From positions 62,001 through 126,000 of the forward strand of contig JAJFJA010000055.1 in NCBI GenBank assembly GCA_021774445.1: DNA of 64,000 bases, given 5' to 3'. Within the stretch, counting starts at the first letter, position 1; every line of letters begins with the position of its first letter. Below, one piece after another: positions 17,701-26,475 of the stretch. The stretch comes from Alphaproteobacteria bacterium (GTDB taxonomy: Bacteria > Pseudomonadota > Alphaproteobacteria > UBA6615). A model generated the notes under the pieces. It did no database searches and was not told where the DNA came from. It saw nothing but the letters and a program-made list of their open reading frames with translations. The position numbers were made by a program, and so were the translations under genes.

Positions 17701-18459
17701 ATGGCCATCCTGGCCGAAACATGGGCGCGTCTGCCGGCCATTGGGCGCCTTGCGCTCGATGCCGTCTTGCCGCCCCAGTGCCTCGCCTGTCGTGTTCTCG
17801 TCGGGGCCAGCGGCAGCGTTTGTACCCCTTGCTGGCACCAGATCGAGTTTCTCGGTCGGCCCCACTGTCAGCGCTGCGGCTATCCTTTCGAGCTGGATCA
17901 AGGCGCGGACGCCCTGTGCGGCGTCTGCATCCGCCACCCGCCCAAATACGATCGGGCCCGCTCGGTGATGGTCTATGGCGGTGTCGCCCGCGATCTGGTG
18001 CTGGGTTTCAAGCACGGCGACCGCACCCACGGGGCGCCGGCATTTGGTCGCTGGCTGGCGCGTGCCGGCGGCGAATTGCTGGCCGATGCCGACCTGATCC
18101 TGCCGGTGCCGCTGCATCGCTGGCGCCTGGCCCGGCGGCGCTACAACCAGGCCGCGTTGTTGGCCACCGCACTCGCCGCCATCACCGCGAAACCCACGCA
18201 CCCTAACCTGCTGCGGCGCACCCGTCAGACCCCCACCCAAGGCGGCCTTAACCACCGCGCCCGCGCCCGCAACGTTCGTGGCGCTTTTGCCGTTCCGGCG
18301 AAACATCTCGATGGGCTTGCCGGCCGCCGCGTCCTGCTCGTCGACGATGTCCTCACCACCGGGGCCACCATCGGCGAATGTGCAGCTACACTTACCCGCG
18401 CCGGAGCCGCCGGCGTCGACGCCCTGACCCTGACCCGCGTCGTCCGTCCAGAAAGTTAA
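17701..18459 (+). CDS. comF: ComF family phosphoribosyltransferase-like protein
   Basis: 252 aa. N-terminal double zinc-finger region with four CxxC-type pairs (CLAC, CTPC, CQRC, CGVC, residues about 27-80), then a type I phosphoribosyltransferase domain with the PRPP-binding VLLVDDVLTTGAT near residue 212. Members are linked to DNA uptake in naturally competent bacteria, but the gene is widespread in non-competent species and its general role is unclear. AAGGAAA about 10 nt before the ATG is a good ribosome-binding site. Part of a likely comF-cupin-grxC unit. Confidence 0.92.
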   Translation: MAILAETWARLPAIGRLALDAVLPPQCLACRVLVGASGSVCTPCWHQIEFLGRPHCQRCGYPFELDQGADALCGVCIRHPPKYDRARSVMVYGGVARDLVLGFKHGDRTHGAPAFGRWLARAGGELLADADLILPVPLHRWRLARRRYNQAALLATALAAITAKPTHPNLLRRTRQTPTQGGLNHRARARNVRGAFAVPAKHLDGLAGRRVLLVDDVLTTGATIGECAATLTRAGAAGVDALTLTRVVRPES

Positions 18460-18481
18460 GCAGCGAAAGCCGAGGTTCATT

Positions 18482-18817
18482 ATGGCCAGCGATTTCCATC
18501 TCAAGCCCGCCGATATCCTCAAGACCATCACCGGCGAACCCGACGACAACTACGCCGAAGAATTGAAACATGGCTCCTTGGCGGTGGGGCTGTATGCCCC
18601 CCGCGGCGACGATCACCAGCAGCCCCACCGGCGCGACGAGGTCTATGTCGTGGTCCAAGGCAGCGGCTGGTTCGTCAATGGCGACGAGCGACACCCCTTC
18701 GAGGCCGGCGACCTGCTGTTCGTGCCGGCGGGTCGATCACACCGATTTGAACAGTTCAGCGACGATTTGGCGGTCTGGGTGATGTTCTACGGCCCACAAG
18801 GTGGTGAGGAGCCCTAG
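18482..18817 (+). CDS. Small cupin-domain protein
   Basis: 111 aa, one cupin domain. Motif 1 is PHRRDEVYVVVQGSGWFVNG and motif 2 is FEAGDLLFVPAGRSHRFEQF; the metal-ligand candidates His (PHR), Glu (DE) and His (SHR) are all present, so a metal-binding barrel is likely. Substrate unknown. It lies 22 bp after comF and 58 bp before grxC. In related genomes the comF-grxC neighbourhood usually carries a nitrilase-family amidohydrolase; that gene is missing here and this cupin occupies the gap (observation of context, from memory of other genomes). Confidence 0.88.
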   Translation: MASDFHLKPADILKTITGEPDDNYAEELKHGSLAVGLYAPRGDDHQQPHRRDEVYVVVQGSGWFVNGDERHPFEAGDLLFVPAGRSHRFEQFSDDLAVWVMFYGPQGGEEP

Positions 18818-18875
18818 TTTGGCGGCGGCGGGCGCTTATATTGAGCCTCGTTGTCCGGCGCATCGAGGTATGCCA

Positions 18876-19136
18876 ATGGCCCAAATCGAGATCTATTCCA
18901 GCATGCTTTGCGGCTTCTGCCACGCCGCCAAACGGCTGCTCAAGACCAAGGGTGTCAAATACCAAGAGACCGACGTCCTGCTGCATCCCAGCAGGCGCAA
19001 AGAGATGATGCAGCGCGCCAACGGCCGCCATACCGTGCCGCAGATCTTTATCGATGGCGTCCATGTCGGCGGCTGTGACGAGCTCTATGCCCTCGACGCC
19101 ACCGGCGAACTCGACAACAAGCTCGGCCTCGCCTAG
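18876..19136 (+). CDS. grxC: Glutaredoxin 3
   Basis: 86 aa dithiol glutaredoxin. Active site CGFC at residues 12-15 (CPYC in E. coli; glycine in the second place is frequent in alphaproteobacteria), cis-proline in HTVPQIFIDG and the glutathione-binding VGGCDEL. Reduces disulfides or glutathionylated proteins with glutathione. The frame is open upstream, but ATG 18876 has GAGG 7 nt before it and gives the usual length. The stop overlaps the convergent methyltransferase stop by 4 nt. Confidence 0.95.
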   Translation: MAQIEIYSSMLCGFCHAAKRLLKTKGVKYQETDVLLHPSRRKEMMQRANGRHTVPQIFIDGVHVGGCDELYALDATGELDNKLGLA

Positions 19137-19687
19137 CCGATTTTCTGTGGCTGTCGGGACCGCGCCGCGCATACCCGCTGCACCACCGCCGGCACGCCGT
19201 CGGCCCCAAGTGCCACGACCCCGGATTCGTAAGCGACGACATTGAGTCGGCCCTGGCAATGGACCAGCAGCTCACCGGGGCGCAGCAGGAAATCCGGGTT
19301 GCTGGGCCGGCCGAAAGCCTCGTTTCCGGCCGCGAAAGTTTCGTAGATCAGCACGCCGCCGGCCGCGACCGCGCCGACCAGCCGGCTCAGCAGCGGCCGC
19401 CACAGATAGTTCGCCACGATGACCCCGGCAAATCGGCGCTCTCCCAGGGGCCAGGGCGAACCATCCTCGAGATCCGCTTCAATCGCCTCCAGCCGGCGCG
19501 CGGCCGCAAGCGCGCCGAGTTGGCCAATGTCGCGGTCGACCGCGGTCACCGGGTGCCCCAGATCCAGCATCAGCCTGCTATGCCGGCCGTGTCCGGCCGC
19601 CACATCGAGCACCGGGCCGCCCCCGGGCACCAGGCCGACATGGCGCCGTATCCACTCGGAAGGCTTTGCAATGTGATCGTGGGCCAT
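19133..19687 (-). CDS. Small class I SAM-dependent methyltransferase
   Basis: 184 aa. The SAM site VLDVAAGHGRHSRLML is motif I, with VTAVDRDIGQLGAL and DLEDGSPWPLGERRFAGVIVANYLWRP following; a TehB-like family is the nearest guess. The frame extends to 19768 but ATG 19687 is chosen because AGGTGA lies 8 nt upstream and the protein then starts MAHDHIAKPSEWIRRH, directly before the fold. Convergent and 4-nt overlapping with grxC, divergent from the DUF1178 gene. Substrate unknown. Confidence 0.85.
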   Translation of the reverse strand: MAHDHIAKPSEWIRRHVGLVPGGGPVLDVAAGHGRHSRLMLDLGHPVTAVDRDIGQLGALAAARRLEAIEADLEDGSPWPLGERRFAGVIVANYLWRPLLSRLVGAVAAGGVLIYETFAAGNEAFGRPSNPDFLLRPGELLVHCQGRLNVVAYESGVVALGADGVPAVVQRVCAARSRQPQKIG

Positions 19688-19791
19688 GGCGCTAGTCACC
19701 TGTATCCGCTTGTTTTTTGGTCCTAAAGTCGCCATTTTTGAGTCAAGACGCGCCGACGTTCGGCTCACCTTAAGGCAATCTTGCGGCTTGG

Positions 19792-20214
19792 ATGATCCAT
19801 TTTAATCTCAGATGTGCCAGGGATCATGAGTTCGAGGCCTGGTTTCAGAGCGGCGAGGTCTTCGACCTCCAGGTCCGTAAGCGTCAGGTCACCTGTCCAA
19901 ACTGCGGCGACCACAAGGTCGTCAAGGCGCCGATGGCGCCAGCCGTGGCGGCCCCTTCGCGTCGGTCCGGGCCGCGCGGACCGGAAACGGAGGCGGTGAA
20001 ACTGCGCCAAGCCTTGACCGAACTGCGCGATAAGGTCGAGCAGACCTGCGATTATGTCGGCACGGAGTTCCCCGATGAGGCCCGCAAGATCCACTATGGC
20101 GAGACCGAGGCCCGCGGCATTTATGGCGAGGCGACATCGGACGAGGCCCGCGAGCTGGTCGATGAAGGCGTCAAGGTGGCGCCGATACCGTGGATCCGGC
20201 GCCCCGATAGCTGA
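19792..20214 (+). CDS. DUF1178 family protein
   Basis: 140 aa. Starts MIHFNLRCARDHEFEAWF and contains a probable zinc knuckle CPNC (residues about 35-38) with an additional Cys at position 8; the C-terminal block GTEFPDEARKIHYGE is the family hallmark. The family is almost confined to proteobacteria, lies near grxC/ubiG/lysC, and has no established function. A low-complexity AP-rich linker joins the two conserved halves. Confidence 0.93.
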   Translation: MIHFNLRCARDHEFEAWFQSGEVFDLQVRKRQVTCPNCGDHKVVKAPMAPAVAAPSRRSGPRGPETEAVKLRQALTELRDKVEQTCDYVGTEFPDEARKIHYGETEARGIYGEATSDEARELVDEGVKVAPIPWIRRPDS

Positions 20215-20280
20215 ATCCGACAGCTAACTCAGACGCCCATCCAGGGGGCGACGACGAACATCGACGGCGTGACCCTACAA

Positions 20281-21054
20281 CTACGCCGCCCGTTTGGTAC
20301 CGACGCCCAGATAGTTCACCGCCAGATCCCCCGCTTTCAGGCGCCATCTCGCGGTCACCGGATCATAGACCATGCCACTCAGCCGAGTCAGATCGATGCC
20401 GCCGCGCTCCAGGGCGCTGCGGAGCTCCGACGGGCGCACGAAGCGGCGCCAGTCATGGGTGCCGCGCGGTATCCAGCGCAGCACATATTCGGCGCCGACA
20501 ATCGCCATCAGGAAGGCCCGTTTCGTTCGGTTGATCGTAGAAACGAACATCAGCCCGTCGGGCCGTACCAAATCCGCGCTAGCGGCCAGGAACAACCCGA
20601 CATCGGCGACATGCTCGACGACTTCCATATTCAGCACGATGTCGAAACGCTCGCCGTTTGCCGCCAGACTTTCCACGGTCCCGACCCGGTAGGCGATATC
20701 CAGCCCCGATCCCGCCGCGTGCAGCTTGGCGATCTCGATATTCCGCGCCGCCGCGTCGAGCCCCGTGACCGCCGCCCCGAGCCGCGCCATCGGCTCGCAC
20801 AACAGGCCGCCGCCGCAGCCGACATCGATCACCCGCAACCCCTCGAAGGGCCGCATCGCGGCAACATCGCGGCCGAAATGCCGGCAGATTTCTTCTTTGA
20901 TGAAGCCGAGGCGCGCGGTGTTGATTTCATGCAGCGGTCGGAACGCCCCTTCGGGATCCCACCAGGACTCGGCCAGGGCACTGAATTTCGCCAGCTCGGC
21001 AGGGTCGTCGCTGCGTCGCCGTTCAGACGTCTTTGTGGTTACGTCTTCGACCAT
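20281..21054 (-). CDS. ubiG: Ubiquinone biosynthesis O-methyltransferase
   Basis: Performs both O-methylations in ubiquinone synthesis. The 257-aa protein has the UbiG opening AKFSALAESWWDPEGAFRPLHEINTARL, motif I VIDVGCGGGLLCEPMARLG and LNMEVVEHVADVGLFL, with the C-terminal RFVRPSEL and VNYLGVG. Frame open to a TTG at 21099; ATG 21054 (MVEDVTTKTSERR) is preferred but has no strong ribosome-binding site. Divergent from lysC, the normal arrangement in this group. Confidence 0.95.
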   Translation of the reverse strand: MVEDVTTKTSERRRSDDPAELAKFSALAESWWDPEGAFRPLHEINTARLGFIKEEICRHFGRDVAAMRPFEGLRVIDVGCGGGLLCEPMARLGAAVTGLDAAARNIEIAKLHAAGSGLDIAYRVGTVESLAANGERFDIVLNMEVVEHVADVGLFLAASADLVRPDGLMFVSTINRTKRAFLMAIVGAEYVLRWIPRGTHDWRRFVRPSELRSALERGGIDLTRLSGMVYDPVTARWRLKAGDLAVNYLGVGTKRAA

Positions 21055-21081
21055 CACCGCCGCTTTGCGACCGTCTCTCTC

Positions 21082-21110
21082 TTGCCTCGTCGCCACCAAC
21101 TGAGTATGGA
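21082..21110 (+). promoter_or_regulatory. Possible lysC promoter
   Basis: TTGCCT (21082-21087), 17-bp spacer, TATGGA (21105-21110), about 97 bp before the lysC start in the 152-bp divergent gap with ubiG. Modest matches only. The segment lies just upstream of, and partly within, the untranslated upstream frame of ubiG. Confidence 0.3.
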
Positions 21111-21206
21111 TACGCTGCCCTCGTCAAACAAGGTCTTCGAGCCTGGTTAACATGGCTGATTTGAGCCGTGGCTGGCGTGTGGCTGGGCTGGAATACTGAG
21201 GTATCC

Positions 21207-22442
21207 ATGGCGCTGATCGTACAGAAGTTCGGCGGCACTTCGGTCGCCGACCTGGACCGTATCGCTGCAGCGGCCGTGAAGGTCAAACAGGAAGTCGAAC
21301 GAGGTAACCAGGTCGCCGTCGTAGTGTCGGCGATGGCCGGCGTTACGAACGAGCTCGTGGAGCTGACCCGCAAGGTCAGCCCGCTCCATGATGCGCGCGA
21401 ATATGACGTTGTTGTCTCGACCGGCGAGCAAGTGACCAGCGGCCTCATGGCCATGTGCCTGCAGGCCCAGGGTATTGCCGCGCGATCCTGGCTCGGCTGG
21501 CAAATCCCGGTGCATACCGACGATGCCCATGGCCGCGCCCGTATTCTCGATATTGAGTCGGCCGAGCTGATCCGGCGGCTTGGTGACCGGCAGGTTGCCG
21601 TCGTGCCGGGCTTTCAGGGTCTCGGTTCCGACCACCGCATGACCACCCTCGGCCGCGGCGGCTCCGACATCACCGCCGTCGCCCTGGCCGCTGCCCTAAA
21701 GGCGCAGCGCTGCGATATCTATACGGACGTGGATGGCGTCTTCACCGCCGATCCGCGGATCGTCGCCGGGGCCCGCCGTCTCGCCAAAATCACCTATGAA
21801 GAGATGCTCGAACTGGCGTCCCTGGGCGCCAAAGTGCTCCAAACCCGGTCGGTTGAACTGGCCATGAAGCATAATGTGCGCCTGCAGGTGTTGTCCTCCT
21901 TCAACGAGGCGATTGGCAGCGACACCCCGGGCACCCTGGTGCTTGGAGATGAGGAGATCATGGAACAGGAAATGGTAAGCGGCGTGACCTATAGCCGCGA
22001 CGACGCGAAGGTCACTCTCATCGGTGTTGCCGACCGGCCGGGTGTCGCTGCCGCCACGTTCGGCACCCTTGCCGATGCCGCGATCAATGTCGACATGATC
22101 GTCCAGAACATTGCCGAAGACGGCCGCTCGACCGATATCACCTTCACCGTCGCCAACGACGATCTCGCCCGCACCGTTGAGCTGCTGACGGCATTGCAGG
22201 AACAGCTTGGTTTTGCTCGCCTCGTCCCTGACCGCAATGTGGTCAAGGTCTCGGTCATCGGGGTCGGCATGCGCAGCCACGCCGGTATCGCCCAACGCAT
22301 GTTCCAGACCCTCGGCGACCGGGGCATCAATATTCAGGTGATTTCCACGTCCGAGATCAAAATCTCCGTCCTCATCGCGGAGGAGTTCGCCGAACTCGCG
22401 GTTCGTGCCCTCCATGCCGCCTATGGGCTCGACAAGGAGTAG
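21207..22442 (+). CDS. lysC: Aspartate kinase
   Basis: First step of the aspartate pathway to lysine, threonine and methionine. 411 aa: kinase domain with KFGGTSVADLDRI at the N-terminus, VSTGEQVTSGLMA, GFQGLGSDHRMTTLGRGGSDITA and YTDVDGVFTADPR; two C-terminal ACT domains (about 265-400) for feedback inhibition. ATG 21207 has GAGG 5 nt upstream and places KFGGTS in the normal position; the frame upstream is untranslated. 15 bp before ptsP, a conserved pair. Confidence 0.97.
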   Translation: MALIVQKFGGTSVADLDRIAAAAVKVKQEVERGNQVAVVVSAMAGVTNELVELTRKVSPLHDAREYDVVVSTGEQVTSGLMAMCLQAQGIAARSWLGWQIPVHTDDAHGRARILDIESAELIRRLGDRQVAVVPGFQGLGSDHRMTTLGRGGSDITAVALAAALKAQRCDIYTDVDGVFTADPRIVAGARRLAKITYEEMLELASLGAKVLQTRSVELAMKHNVRLQVLSSFNEAIGSDTPGTLVLGDEEIMEQEMVSGVTYSRDDAKVTLIGVADRPGVAAATFGTLADAAINVDMIVQNIAEDGRSTDITFTVANDDLARTVELLTALQEQLGFARLVPDRNVVKVSVIGVGMRSHAGIAQRMFQTLGDRGINIQVISTSEIKISVLIAEEFAELAVRALHAAYGLDKE

Positions 22443-22457
22443 ACCGGTGTTGCGCGC

Positions 22458-24725
22458 ATGAACCGTCAGCCGGTGAGTTGGGCCGGGTCGCGGCGGACCC
22501 TGCGCCGCCTGCGCGACATCATGGCGGGGGCGGGATCGGCCCAGGAACAACTGGACCGCATCGTCACCTTGATTGCCGGCGACATGGTCGCCGAGGTTTG
22601 CTCGGTCTATATACGGCGCGCCGGCGAAGTGCTGGAATTGTTTGCCACCGAAGGTTTGCGCCGTGACGCCGTACATCGCACGCGGCTGCAGGTCGGCGAG
22701 GGGCTGGTCGGCGACATCGCCGCCCACGGGCGCCCGTTGGCCTTGGCCGACGCGCGCAGTCATCCGTTATTCGCCTTTCGCCCGGAAACCGGGGAAGAAG
22801 CTTTTTCTTCCCTGATGGGCGTCCCGATTATCCGTGGCGGTCGGGTTCTCGGCGTCCTTGTCGTGCAGAACCGCACCCAGCGCCAATACGCCGACGAAGA
22901 AATAGAAACGCTGCAGACCGTTGCCATGGTCTTGGCCGAGCTCGTGGCCGCCGGCGATTTGGTCAAGCGCGGCGAATTGCGCCCCGACGCCGACCTGGTG
23001 TTGCTGCCCGAGCGTTTGGATGGCTCGCCGCTGAGCCCGGGGCTGGCCGCCGGTACCGCTTTGTTGCACCGGCCGCGCGTGACCATTGAGACCATCGTTG
23101 CCGAAGACCCCGAGCACGAACTCGCCCGCCTTGCCGAGGCGACCGTGGCGATGCAGAGTCAGCTTGAAGAGCTGATGCAGCGCCCGGACTTGTCCGTAGC
23201 CGGCGAGCCGCGGGAAATCCTCGAGACCTACCTCATGTTCGCCCGCGATCGTGGCTGGCGGCAGCGTATCGAGGAGGCCATCCGCTCCGGTCTTACCGCC
23301 GAGGCGGCGGTGCAGAAGGCGCAGAACGACACCCGCGCCCGCATGGCCCCTTTGGCCGACGCTTTCATGCGAGAACGTCTGCTCGACCTCGACGACTTGA
23401 CGACCCGCCTTATTCAGCATCTGCGCGATGATCCGCAAACGCCGACGCCCATCGGTGAAGATATTGTCATCATCGCCCGGTCCCTCGGCCCGGCCGAGCT
23501 GCTGAACTATGACCGGGACCGCCTGCGGGCCGTAGTCCTGGAGGAGGGCTCTGCCACCGCCCATGTCACCATCATTGCCGGCATTTTGGCGCTGCCCATG
23601 GTCGGCCGAGCCACCGGCATCCTGTCCCGGATCGAGAGCGGCGATCCGATCCTGGTCGATGCCGACAGCGGTTTCGTCTATGTCCGCCCCGGTGAGGACG
23701 TCCACGCCCAATTCACCGCGTCCATGCGGCGCCATGACAAGCTGCAGAAGCGTTACGCCGCCTCCCGCGATCTCCCTGCCAAGACCCGCGACGGCGTCGT
23801 CATATCTCTCCGGCTGAACGCCGGCATGGCCGGCGATGTCCAGCATCTGCAGTCGACCAATGCCGATGGCATCGGGCTTTACCGCACCGAGATCCCGTTC
23901 ATGGTGCGCGGCTCTCATCCCGATGTCGCCAGTCAGACCAACCTCTACAGCCGCGTGCTGGAGGAGGCCGTCGACAAACCCGTGGTGTTTCGCACCCTCG
24001 ATATCGGCGGCGACAAGCTGCTTCCCCATTTCAGCGATATCGCCGAAGACAACCCGGCCATGGGCTGGCGTGCCATTCGGGTCGCGCTCGATCGGCCGGC
24101 GTTGTTGCGCGGTCAGTTCCGGGCGTTGCTTGCTGCCCATGCGGGTCGTGAAATGTCGGTGATGTTCCCGATGGTCGCCGAGATTTCCGAATTCGTCGCC
24201 GCCCGTCGCTTGCTCGACATGGAGGTCGCGCGCGCGGTCGATCGCGGCGCCGCGCTGCCGAGCAATATCCGGGTCGGCGTGATGGTGGAGGTGCCGGCCC
24301 TCATTTGGCAGTTGTCCGCTTTGTTGCCGTTGTTGGATTTCATCACCGTCGGCACCAACGATCTTATTCAGTTTCTCTTTGCCAGCGACCGCTCCAACCC
24401 GCGGCTCGAGGGTCGCTACGACCCGCTATCGCCGGCGGTGCTTGCTTTGTTGACGGAGATTGTCGACGCTTGTGCTGCTGCCGATGTGCCGGTGACCGTT
24501 TGTGGTGAAATGGCCGGCCGCACGATCGAAGCCATGGTGCTGGTGGGACTCGGTTTCCGCGCCTTGTCCATGGTGCCCGGGTCTATCGGTCCGGTGAAGG
24601 CCATGGTGCGCAGCATTTCCAGCACCGTGCTCGCCGATTATTTGGCCGCGCTCAAGGGCTCGCCGGCGCACAGTCTACGTCATCGCCTGCGTGGATTCGC
24701 CCTCGATCGTGGCGTGGAATTATAG
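22458..24725 (+). CDS. ptsP: Phosphoenolpyruvate-protein phosphotransferase PtsP (EI-Ntr)
   Basis: First component of the nitrogen phosphotransferase system; autophosphorylates from PEP and passes the phosphate to NPr (PtsO). 755 aa: N-terminal GAF domain (about 20-165), PEP-utilising N-terminal and swivelling domains with phospho-acceptor His369 in GSATAHVTIIAGILALPMVG, and a C-terminal TIM barrel with FRTLDIGGDKLLPH, VGTNDLIQF and the catalytic VTVCGEMAG. Glutamine binding by the GAF domain is known in related alphaproteobacteria and would signal nitrogen status. Follows lysC by 15 bp. Confidence 0.96.
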   Translation: MNRQPVSWAGSRRTLRRLRDIMAGAGSAQEQLDRIVTLIAGDMVAEVCSVYIRRAGEVLELFATEGLRRDAVHRTRLQVGEGLVGDIAAHGRPLALADARSHPLFAFRPETGEEAFSSLMGVPIIRGGRVLGVLVVQNRTQRQYADEEIETLQTVAMVLAELVAAGDLVKRGELRPDADLVLLPERLDGSPLSPGLAAGTALLHRPRVTIETIVAEDPEHELARLAEATVAMQSQLEELMQRPDLSVAGEPREILETYLMFARDRGWRQRIEEAIRSGLTAEAAVQKAQNDTRARMAPLADAFMRERLLDLDDLTTRLIQHLRDDPQTPTPIGEDIVIIARSLGPAELLNYDRDRLRAVVLEEGSATAHVTIIAGILALPMVGRATGILSRIESGDPILVDADSGFVYVRPGEDVHAQFTASMRRHDKLQKRYAASRDLPAKTRDGVVISLRLNAGMAGDVQHLQSTNADGIGLYRTEIPFMVRGSHPDVASQTNLYSRVLEEAVDKPVVFRTLDIGGDKLLPHFSDIAEDNPAMGWRAIRVALDRPALLRGQFRALLAAHAGREMSVMFPMVAEISEFVAARRLLDMEVARAVDRGAALPSNIRVGVMVEVPALIWQLSALLPLLDFITVGTNDLIQFLFASDRSNPRLEGRYDPLSPAVLALLTEIVDACAAADVPVTVCGEMAGRTIEAMVLVGLGFRALSMVPGSIGPVKAMVRSISSTVLADYLAALKGSPAHSLRHRLRGFALDRGVEL

Positions 24726-24875
24726 AGGTATTGCGGGCACTCTCGCTGTCTGGTACTAACCGAAAAGGCGCGGCGTATCGCGGTTTTTGACCTGGCCCAA
24801 GAGTTTCGAACATGCTGCCCGCTCGGTGTCGGGATGTTGTGCGGAATTGACAATTGCCCTTTCTAGAGGCGCCAG

Positions 24876-26339
24876 ATGGTTCGTCTTAGCCCGCGGTCGT
24901 TCCGCGTCGTCGGCGACAGCGAATCGCGGCCGACGTTGAGCTCGGCGCCGGCGAATAGCGAGCATGTCGGCGTGCTGCTGAGTGAGGCGCGAACCGCCGC
25001 CGGCTATAAACTCAGCGACATCGCCTACACCTTGCGCATTCGTTATCTGTTTCTCCAGGCCATTGAAGAAGGACGGTTTGCCGATCTGCCGGGCACGACC
25101 TACGCCGTTGGGTTTGTTCGCTCTTACGCGGACTATTTGGGTCTTGACGCCGCCGCGGTCGTCGCGCGTTTCAAGGCCGAGACCGACGGTGCGCGCCGCG
25201 AGACGTCGTTGGCATTTCCGGAGCCCGCCCCCGACCGCAGTTTTTTCCCCGGCGCCGCGGTAATGTCCCTGTCCGTGGTCTTGGCGGCCGCAGCCTTCGG
25301 CGGCTGGATCTATCTGCAAGATGATACCGACGTTATCGCCGAACGCATTTCTGAGCCGCCCGCGCTGCCTGCCTTTGATTTGAGTCGGCAGCGTGCCGGC
25401 GCCGATGCTGCGACACGACGTCAACCGGCGGCGCCGGCGCGATCCGAGCCGGCGACGAACGCGCCGCGACTCGCCGCCGCCGATTTGGCGAGTGAGCCGG
25501 CGGCCGCGCCCGATCGGGCTGCAACCGCACTCGCGACGGATCCGCAAGGTCAACCGGCGGCACTGGCCGACGCGGTGGGTGAGGTATCCCCACCGGCAAC
25601 CCGTCCGCCTGGCGAACGCGATGCCGCCGCCGCGCAGGCGGCAACCGAACCAACCGCCGCGCAAGCGGCAACAGAACCAACCGCCGCACAAGCGGCAGCC
25701 GAACCAGCCGCTGCGCAAGTGGCAGCGGAATCAACCGCTGCGCAAGTGGCCGCTGTGTCCAGCGCCACGCCGGCAGTGCCAGAGGCCGCGCCCGAAGGGC
25801 TCACCAGTCGGCTCTCCCAAGACGCACCGGGTCGACCGGCGGCCGCCGCGCCCGCGCTGATCGCCGATCTCCCGTCCGCTACTCTGCCGCGACCGGCCCC
25901 GGGCCCATCACCGACCAGCCATGTCAGGGCGGCCGTTGCTGCGGAGGTATCTCCAGATGTCGAACCACCGGCCCAACTGGCCGCGCGCAACGAAGACACC
26001 TCAGAGTCCCTGCTGCCGGCTGTTCCTCTCGCCGGTGCTGTTGATGAGAACGCCGGCCGGGTCTATGGACGCGCCAATCGGGATGCCCGCATCACCCTAC
26101 GCGCCACCGCCGACAGTTGGGTGCAGGTGCGGGACGGGGCGCAGAATGTCTTGCTGACCCGCATGTTGCGCGCCGGCGATAGCTATCGCGTGCCCAACAA
26201 GGCCGATCTTTGGTTACTGACCGGCAATGCCGGTGGCCTTGAGATCCTTGTCGACGGTGAGCCGGTGGCCCCTTTGGGCCCGTCCGGCGAGGTGCGCCGG
26301 GACGTGGCCTTGGACGCCACGGCGTTAAAGGCGCGCTAA
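24876..26339 (+). CDS. rodZ: RodZ-like protein: HTH, one membrane helix, DUF4115
   Basis: 487 aa. Cytoplasmic HTH_25 domain (about 30-100: LLSEARTAAGYKLSDIAYTLRIRYLFLQAIEEGRF...GFVRSYADYLGL), one membrane helix at about 127-147, a long low-complexity Ala/Pro/Thr periplasmic linker (about 165-380), and a C-terminal DUF4115 beta domain (RITLRATADSWVQVRDGAQ... VPNKADLWLLTGNAGGLEI). RodZ links MreB to the envelope and sets rod shape. The linker is much longer than in E. coli (337 aa total) and contains a 27-bp tandem repeat. It lies between ptsP and ispG, its common location. Confidence 0.9.
   Translation: MVRLSPRSFRVVGDSESRPTLSSAPANSEHVGVLLSEARTAAGYKLSDIAYTLRIRYLFLQAIEEGRFADLPGTTYAVGFVRSYADYLGLDAAAVVARFKAETDGARRETSLAFPEPAPDRSFFPGAAVMSLSVVLAAAAFGGWIYLQDDTDVIAERISEPPALPAFDLSRQRAGADAATRRQPAAPARSEPATNAPRLAAADLASEPAAAPDRAATALATDPQGQPAALADAVGEVSPPATRPPGERDAAAAQAATEPTAAQAATEPTAAQAAAEPAAAQVAAESTAAQVAAVSSATPAVPEAAPEGLTSRLSQDAPGRPAAAAPALIADLPSATLPRPAPGPSPTSHVRAAVAAEVSPDVEPPAQLAARNEDTSESLLPAVPLAGAVDENAGRVYGRANRDARITLRATADSWVQVRDGAQNVLLTRMLRAGDSYRVPNKADLWLLTGNAGGLEILVDGEPVAPLGPSGEVRRDVALDATALKAR
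25629..25763 (+). repeat. 27-bp in-frame tandem repeat in rodZ
   Basis: About five units of 27 bp coding AAQAATEPT, AAQAATEPT, AAQAAAEPA, AAQVAAEST and a partial AAQVAAVSS. Early units are nearly identical in DNA, later ones have diverged. Located in the periplasmic linker, so unit number should alter reach without disturbing folded domains. Confidence 0.85.
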
Positions 26340-26475
26340 GGCGGTTGTGCTGTAACCTCGATGGATCGATAGTACACCCCGGCCGCGGGCGAATGGGCGT
26401 TTCGGCCAGTAAGCCACCCGTTGCCGAACATCCGCCCAACGCCGATGACCCGGCCGGCAGACCGAACGAGCGGAC

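Noticed and set aside
20234..20250. Terminator between the DUF1178 gene and ubiG
   Set aside because: CGCCC/GGGCG stem of 5 bp without a T-tract on either strand; too weak to call.
22767..24140. 457-aa open frame antisense to ptsP
   Set aside because: High GC keeps several frames open. The PtsP frame has all family motifs, and the antisense product has no recognisable domain.
24726..24875. Terminator after ptsP and promoter before rodZ
   Set aside because: CGCG-GCGTAT-CGCG followed by GTTTTT is only a 4-bp stem, and the TTGAC elements here lack any -10 at proper spacing.
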